Shown piece by piece: positions 55,885 to 64,000 of a stretch of 64,000 nt of DNA. The DNA comes from Eriocheir sinensis (lineage: Eukaryota; Arthropoda; Malacostraca; Decapoda; Varunidae). Both the position numbers and the translations under genes were made by a program. Numbering within the stretch: the first letter of the stretch is position 1; each line of letters starts with the position of its first letter. The notes beneath the pieces are model-generated. The model saw only the letters and a list, made by a program, of their open reading frames with translations. It searched no databases and had not been told where the DNA came from. The DNA lies in the NCBI RefSeq assembly GCF_024679095.1, contig NW_026111763.1:270001-334000 (forward strand), written 5' to 3'.

Positions 55885-56214
55885 AACGCTCACACACAAA
55901 AATATACCCAACAAAAGGCGCGATATGTGGTGCAAAATCTGGCAAATTAATCGCGAGAACCGTAAAATTCGAGGACAATGGAGGAACGATGGACGCCACT
56001 AACTGCTGTGATACTCAGGGCCGGACACAAACCGGCACTGTGTGTGTACACTCTTAAAAGAAACACAACTCTCTCGAGTCTAAACCGGGGCCGCAATCAC
56101 CGTGTTCATAAGTGACATATTTGAATGGTTCACGGCCTCCTGACCTCTTTAATATTTATTTTTATTTTTATTTTTTTCAAAGAAATTGATAAGAGAAACA
56201 GTAACACACTATCA

Positions 56215-58066
56215 CTACTCTGTTGTCATTTCCTTCAATACAACACGAGCAATTCTTTCAATTAATTCTTCTGTTACCACCGAAAGGGTCAACAACGAGT
56301 CACACCTACAAGCTTTCCTTCTCCTAATCTTTTTAACAACCTTCGGTGGCGTCACAGCAGTTTCCCGTGAAGGTAGTATTTCTTCCTTCTCTGTTACTAC
56401 GACTTCATTCGTTACATTGCCGGGCAGAATCTCCTTTGTTTTCTCTGTTCGTTCTACTACCAGAGGTCCATCGCCATTCTCTGTAACATTATTACTCTCC
56501 ACCGATGTTTCCTTGATGGTTTCATGTGAAGGTAGTTTTTCTTCCTTCTCTGTTACAACAACTTCATTCGTTTCATTGCCGGGCAGAATCTCCTTTATTT
56601 TCTCTGTTCGGTCAACTATCAGAGGTCCACCGCCATTTTCTGTAACATTCCTACTCTCCACCGATGTTTCCTTGGTGGTTTCATGTGAAGGTAGTTTTTC
56701 TTCTTTCTTTGTTACAACAACTTCATTCGTTTCATTGCCGGGCAGAATCTCCATTATTTTCCCTGTTCGGTCAACTACCAGAGGCCCATCGCCATTTTCT
56801 GTAACATTCCTACTCTCCACAGATGTTTCCTTGATGGTTTCATGTGAAGGTAGTTTTTCTTCTTTCTCTGTTACAACAACTTCATTCGTTTCATTGCCGG
56901 GCAGAATCTCCTTTGTTTTCTCTGTTCGTTGTACTACCAGAGGTCCTTCGCCATTTTATGAAGCATTTCTACTCTCCTCCACAGATGTCATCGAAATGCT
57001 TTTCTGTGAAGGTAGTCTTTCTTCTTTCTCTGTTACAACAATTTCATTCGTTTTATTGCCGGGCAGAATCTCCTTTGTTTTCTCTGTTCGTTCTATTTTC
57101 TGAGGTCCATCGCCATTTTCTGAAGCATTTCTACTCTCCTCCACAGATGTCATCGAAATGCTTTCCTGTGAAGGTAGTCTTTCTTCTTTCTTTGTTACTA
57201 TAATTTCATTCGTTTCATTGGATGGCAGAATCTCCTTTGTTTTCTCTGTCCGTTCTACTGTCAGAGGACCATCGCCATTTTCTGTTACATTCTTAGTCTC
57301 CACAGATGTCTCCTTAATGGTTTCCTGTGAAGGCAGTTTCTCTTCTTTTTCTGTTACTAACATTTCATTCGTTTTATTGCCGGGAAGAATCTCAATGGTT
57401 TTCTCTGTCCGTTCTACTTTCTGGCGTCCGTCGCTCTTATCCGTATCGTTCTTACTTTCCACATGTTTCCCTAATGGTTTCCTCTAAAGGTAGTTTTTCT
57501 TCTTTCTCTGTTGCTAATAATTGATTCGTTTTATTGCCTGGCAGAATCTCCTTTGTTACCTCAGTGGCACTGGTAAGAGGCAGTACTGTTGCTTCCTTCT
57601 TTATAACAACTTCCTCGTGTATTTCATTACCCTCTTCGTCCGTGACCTTGTTCACGTCCACCGTCTGTGTTAGGGACCCGTTGTGTGGAGTGGTTTGCGT
57701 CAGAGTTTTGCTCTCTGTGACAGATTTTTCGGCACTTTCTTTACCTTCCTCATCAATAACAACCTGTGTTTCCGTAATCTTTGATACATTTCCGTTGGGC
57801 TGTAGGTCAGTTTCTGTAGTCTTTTCAACGACTGTCTTATTGCCGGTTACATGCCCCGTTTCATCTCTATTATCAAAGACTTTCCTTTCCACGGTCTTGA
57901 TACTGTCATTCGCGCCATTTTGCAAACTTGTGTTCATCTTCTCAAGATCAGGCATTTTGGGGAAATCTTTGAGTTCCCCCTCGTCATGTTTCTTCCAAGG
58001 GTCGTAATTGGCCTTCTCGAGGCTAGGGTAGGGCACCTTGTCCTTTGGGAGCCCATTGGAGCTCAC
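56215..58066 (-). pseudogene. 53-residue tandem-repeat protein locus, copy 3
   Basis: Same organisation as copy 2, read leftward: the unique N-terminal region and partial repeat are open 58,066-57,452. A 2-base loss near 57,463 (CCACATG for CCACACATG) shifts the frame. Frame 57,462-56,956 carries three units and ends at the shared TAA (56,956). The same frame then continues open to the C-terminus at 56,215. One unit reads EILPSNETNEIIVTKKEE, unlike the other copies, so repeat sequences differ between copies as well as their number. As seen it could not make the full protein. Confidence 0.75.
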
Positions 58067-58078
58067 AATTCCTCGCCG

Positions 58079-58127
<49 letters not shown>

Positions 58128-58311
58128 TTCTTTCGTTCGACTCTCCCTGTTCTACAAAAACGGATCCTACGGCGGAGGAAGACCCGAGAGGATTTTTCTC
58201 CCTGCCCGTCGGCGTTCCGGAGGCCATTCTGTTTTCAATCCCTGAGCTGACGAAAGCTGTTTTCTGCCACGAAACCGTAATTATTTTTAATATCATCTCA
58301 CAAGCAACAAC

Positions 58312-58434
58312 TATGAAGTTCTTCCTTGCTTGGACGCTCGTCATCATCCTGGGGATGATGGCCGGTCAGCCGGACAGCCGGTCAGCCGGTCAGCCAGCCG
58401 GCCAGCAGCTGGGTAGGCGGTGGCGTAGGTGGTA
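58312..58434 (+). CDS. Signal-peptide-like ORF start, left palindrome arm, copy 3
   Basis: Intact MKFFLAWTLVIILGMMAG leader from ATG at 58,312; its mirror image on the minus strand lies near 58,890-58,820 in the right arm (also intact, with a shorter QPVSQPASS follow-on). The latter is the copy with the correct orientation for the repeat-protein locus. Confidence 0.3.
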
Positions 58435-58787
58435 GCGTACTGGGCTCACATTCACCGCGTGATGGACGACGCGGGTTCGAATCCCCACGCTACCACTCGG
58501 ATTTTTCAGTCACCGCCGAGTGGCTTAACACTACCCACATGCTGTCCTGAAGACCACCCATCAACCCGGACTCTAGAGGAAGCCGTCCAAGCGAATCAAG
58601 AACGAGTTCCGGGGGGCAGCATGAGCCAATGCAAGATGGCGCCACTATAAAACACTCGCCTGCGCCAGAACGGGCTGGGCCGACCATCAGGCCCCACCTG
58701 GAAGAAGCCTTGGGCCGACCATCAGGCCCCACCGGGAAGATGCCTACCGGCGCAATAGGCAACAACGTAAAAAAAAAAAAAAAAAAA
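58411..58787 (+). mobile_element. tRNA-derived SINE inside the palindrome, copy 3
   Basis: As in copies 1 and 2, with a 19-base A tail and a few point differences (TTAACACTACCC). Confidence 0.87.
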
Positions 58788-59064
58788 CCCGCCGGCCAGC
58801 TGCTGGCCGGCTGGCTGACCGGCTGACCGGCCATCATCCCCAGGATGATGACGAGCGTCCAAGCAAGGAAGAACTTCATAGTTGTTGCTTGTGAGATGAT
58901 ATTAAAAATAATTACGGTTTCGTGGCAGAAAACAGCTTTCGTCAGCTCAGGGATTGAAAACAGAATGGCCTCCGGAACGCCGACGGGCAGGGAGAAAAAT
59001 CCTCTCGGGTCTTCCTCCGCCGTAGGATCCGTTTTTGTAGAACAGGGAGAGTCGAACGAAAGAA

Positions 59065-59098
<34 letters not shown>

Positions 59099-59123
59099 AC
59101 CGCGCGGGCTTGTGCTCTTGTTT

Positions 59124-60400
<1,277 letters not shown>

Positions 60401-60890
60401 TTTCGCTCATTTCCTTGCATTTCTTTGCCTCGTTCCTTCTCATAGCTGTGTTTTTATTCATCTTTCACCCTTATCTTACTCATCACACTAACTATATTCT
60501 TTTCCCTCTCCTCCCGTCCTACCAATGAAGAGTTATAAAGACTACGTGTAGGAACAGACGACATAATTGCTCTTTCGCATAGTACACTGGTAGAGGTTCT
60601 GTTCGTCCCAAACTACTTTTTTAGCTGGAGTGTTTCAAAGTCCATTTCGTAATGTGTGTTCTTCCAATTGCTGCGATTTGCTCTTTGTTAGGAAGCTTTG
60701 TGACATGGTCGGAAGGTAAGAGGAAAATTATCTGTATCTATCTATCTATCTATCTATAATTGGGGCATACGCTGTAGCTGCTCGCTGAAGTTAGGGTTGA
60801 TTGAAGGTCTGGGGTCGCTTCCCGCATCAGGAGAGTCACTACATTGTGCGTGGCGGGTAACGGTAACACGAGGCCAGGATCTAACCTTCC

Positions 60891-62098
<1,208 letters not shown>

Positions 62099-62258
62099 AT
62101 GGTAGGTGCAGCTGTCAAGTTATCAGGCCGGCCGGATCGATCCTGCAACCTCCTTTGCCGAGACAGATGCGCCCAGATCTCCCAGCCTTCTCTCTCCCCT
62201 AATGTGACTTCGCGATGAGAGAAGATCCGTGTACAGACTCATCTCGTCATCTCATCTT

Positions 62259-62710
62259 GCATTCTTTTTTCCTCTGTTTTTCTTGTCCTTTAAACTATTC
62301 TTTGGTTTTCTTACTAATATTTTTTCTTCAAACCTACTTCTATTCTTCCCCTTCTTTTTTTCCATTCTCTCATCTTTTTTTCCTCTTTTTCCTTGTCCTT
62401 TAAACTATTCTTTGCTTTTGTGATTATTTTTTTTATACCTACTTCTATTCTTCCCCTATTTGTCTTCTCTGCTTCTTTTTTTCCCATTCTCTCATCTCCT
62501 TTTCTTTCCTCTTTTTCCTTGTCCTTTTAACTAATCTTTGCTTTTCTATTTCTTTTGTCGTCATATCTGCTACTATTCTTCTCCTATTTGTCTTCTCTGC
62601 TTTTTTTTCCATTCTCTCATCTCCTTTTTTTCCCTCTTTTTCCTTGTCCTTTAAACTCCTCTTTGCTTTTCTGACTAATCGTTTTTTTCCTCATGCCTGT
62701 TACTGTTTTT
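62259..62710. repeat. 125 bp tandem repeat, copy 3, cut by a LINE insertion
   Basis: About three and a half units. Homology to 42,505 stops at TTACTGTTTTTC, where LINE A begins. Confidence 0.85.
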
Positions 62711-64000
62711 CGAAACTAATAGATATGCAACTATCAGATGACGGCAATGCAGAGGACGCCTGGCTAAACTTTAAAAATCACTTACTCACTCAGCAGGACA
62801 CATTTGTCCCCTTGTGCGAGAAGCGAATTAACAGTAATAAAAGTCCACCTTCGTTTAATAGCGAAATTAAACACTCAGTCAAGGAGAGAAAATTGTCTTA
62901 CAGGTTAAAGAAAGACCAAAGCACGCCCGAAAACATTAGACTTTACAATGATGCAAGGCGACGAGTAAAAAGATTAGTGCATCAGGCAAAGCGTAGATAT
63001 GAAGAAAATATTGCAGACAACTGTAAAAATAATCCGAAATCCTTCTTCAGTTACATAAACAACAGAAAGGCGATCAGAAGTGGAATTGGACCTTTAACAA
63101 ACAGCGACGGTGCACTAGTGACTGACAGCCAACACGTTGCAAACCTATTAAATAATTACTTTTCCTCGGTGTTTAATAATAACAGTCCTCCCACCACCAC
63201 CACCAACACCAGTACTAATGTAAATCCCGAGCATGCATTGTCTAACTTTGAAATAAAACCCGATGAAGTCCTTAAAGCCCTCAAATCACTTAAAACAAAT
63301 AAAAGTCCCGGACCTGATAAAGTATATCCAACTCTGCTGAAAGAAACAAAGAGCGAAATACTCTCCTTCCTCACAACCGTATTCAATATGTCCTTGCGAC
63401 AAGGCATCGTCCCTTCAGATTGGAAAAAGGCTAACGTGACACCGATTTTCAAGAAAGGAGACAAAAAAGTACCAGGTAATTACAGGCCCATTAGTCTAAC
63501 TTCGGTTGTAGGTAAGCTACTTGAGGGCATAATTAGAGACAAAATTGTGAGTTACCTTGAAAGCCACTCATTGATTGGGGACTCACAACATGGCTTCCGA
63601 AACAAAAGATCCTGCCTATCAAACCTATTAACCTTTTATAACGACCTCTTCACTGTTTATGACGTAACCAAATCACTGGACGTAGTCTATCTTGATTTCC
63701 AGAAAGCGTTTGATAAAGTCCCGCATCATAAATTACTTTACAAATTAAAGCAAATAGGTATTGACGGTCAAGTAAACCAATGGATCGCGAATTGGTTGAG
63801 CAACAGACAACAAAAAGTAGTGATTGACGGATTTAACTCAGAGTGGGCGCCTGTCACTAGTGGCGTCCCTCAGGGCTCTGTCCTTGGCCCAGTGCTCTTC
63901 ATTATTTACATCAACGACGTGGATGTTGGACTCAATAACCGCATTAGTAAATTTGCAGACGACACAAAGATTGGTAACTCGGTTCTCACTGACGAAGACA
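62711..64000 (+). mobile_element. LINE A insertion, 5'-truncated, running out of the window
   Basis: The insertion starts in the linker between endonuclease and RT (AAACTAATAGATATGCAACT) and is colinear with the minus-strand copy at 23,820-22,530, but without its frameshifts. The break in the duplication at this exact point shows the insertion postdates or accompanied the formation of copy 3. Confidence 0.92.
62725..64000 (+). CDS. LINE A ORF2, intact linker and reverse transcriptase, partial at both ends
   Basis: Translating from ATG 62,725 (an internal methionine) gives 425 codons without a stop to the window edge. Landmarks: [85 protein letters not shown] with catalytic Asp about 324, [11 protein letters not shown] about 375, and KFADDTK with the catalytic pair at 412-413. 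This is a complete RT palm with all three catalytic aspartates. The linker lacks the three one-base losses of the 21.7 kb copy. It is the youngest-looking RT in the window. Truncation removes the endonuclease, so it could act only in trans. Confidence 0.9.
   Translation, partial: MQLSDDGNAEDAWLNFKNHLLTQQDTFVPLCEKRINSNKSPPSFNSEIKHSVKERKLSYRLKKDQSTPENIRLYNDARRRVKRLVHQAKRRYEENIADNCKNNPKSFFSYINNRKAIRSGIGPLTNSDGALVTDSQHVANLLNNYFSSVFNNNSPPTTTTNTSTNVNPEHALSNFEIKPDEVLKALKSLKTNKSPGPDKVYPTLLKETKSEILSFLTTVFNMSLRQGIVPSDWKKANVTPIFKKGDKKVPGNYRPISLTSVVGKLLEGIIRDKIVSYLESHSLIGDSQHGFRNKRSCLSNLLTFYNDLFTVYDVTKSLDVVYLDFQKAFDKVPHHKLLYKLKQIGIDGQVNQWIANWLSNRQQKVVIDGFNSEWAPVTSGVPQGSVLGPVLFIIYINDVDVGLNNRISKFADDTKIGNSVLTDED

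Larger units (their letters stand above)
58064..59117. repeat. SINE-centred palindrome, copy 3
   Basis: Arms 58,064-58,410 and 58,788 to about 59,098. The outer 20 bases of the right arm (CACCGCGCGGGCTTGTGCTC) no longer match the left arm, unlike copy 2. The right tip also lacks one CCGGCTGTCCGG module. Confidence 0.85.

Overview
This is an animal nuclear genomic window, most likely from a decapod crustacean. That attribution is an inference from the extreme density of long (CT/GA)n, (GT/AC)n, (TA)n and trinucleotide repeats, combined with CR1-type LINEs and a tRNA-derived SINE. There are no operons, rRNA genes, functional tRNA genes or CRISPR arrays. Little is conventional protein-coding sequence: nearly every long reading frame is either a dinucleotide-repeat artefact or part of a retrotransposon. 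One recurring locus does not fit either class and looks like a host gene or recent pseudogene.

Layout. The window is three head-to-tail copies of one large segmental duplication. Copy 1 runs from about 930 to 26,100 (about 25 kb), copy 2 from about 26,107 to 46,400 (about 20 kb), and copy 3 from about 46,404 to the window end, interrupted at 62,711. Each copy has the same order: pyrimidine-to-purine low-complexity block, (ACT)n, (AC)n, a 0.5 kb unique block, a CTC-rich VNTR, (GT)n, a 5'-truncated SINE, an A-rich triplicated module, compound dinucleotides, a near full-length CR1-like element on the minus strand (LINE B), two (CT)n tracts, the repeat-protein locus on the minus strand, a palindrome with a SINE in its middle, (GT)n and (TA)n, a 3' fragment of a second LINE (LINE A, plus strand), (CT)n, a CTTCC minisatellite, kilobases of pyrimidine-rich DNA with a 125 bp tandem repeat, a 32 bp minisatellite, and purine-rich DNA. 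Copy 1 also carries a minus-strand LINE A inserted in (GA)n (21,654-24,965) and an additional decayed local duplicate (15,038-17,412).

Retrotransposons. LINE B has an ORF1 (zinc-binding CxxC motifs, a short coiled coil, a long hypervariable Ser/Pro-rich linker, an SGNH/GDSL esterase-like domain) and an ORF2 (APE-type endonuclease plus reverse transcriptase). Its 3' end carries the octamer repeats typical of CR1. All three copies are broken by frameshifts or stops; copy 2 keeps a 543-residue intact endonuclease frame. LINE A is a related family. Its best copy enters at 62,711 and is fully open through the catalytic FADD motif to the window edge.

The host-like locus (minus strand: 10,683-12,190; 35,957-37,810; 56,215-58,066) encodes an acidic, Lys/Glu/Thr-rich protein made of 53-residue repeats. 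Each repeat carries two N-glycosylation sequons, and the protein ends in a basic C-terminus with a CRC motif. All three copies share one in-frame TAA in the same repeat, yet the frame stays open for 246 more codons in copies 2 and 3. Directly upstream lies the SINE-centred palindrome, both arms of which contain a start codon followed by a good signal-peptide-like sequence. A secreted repeat glycoprotein gene with its first exon in the palindrome is a reasonable but unproven model, and it is the most interesting candidate here.

Limits: nothing was aligned by machine. Boundaries of repeats are approximate to a few bases, LINE 5' ends are uncertain because all copies share flanks, and long microsatellites are places where assemblies fail.
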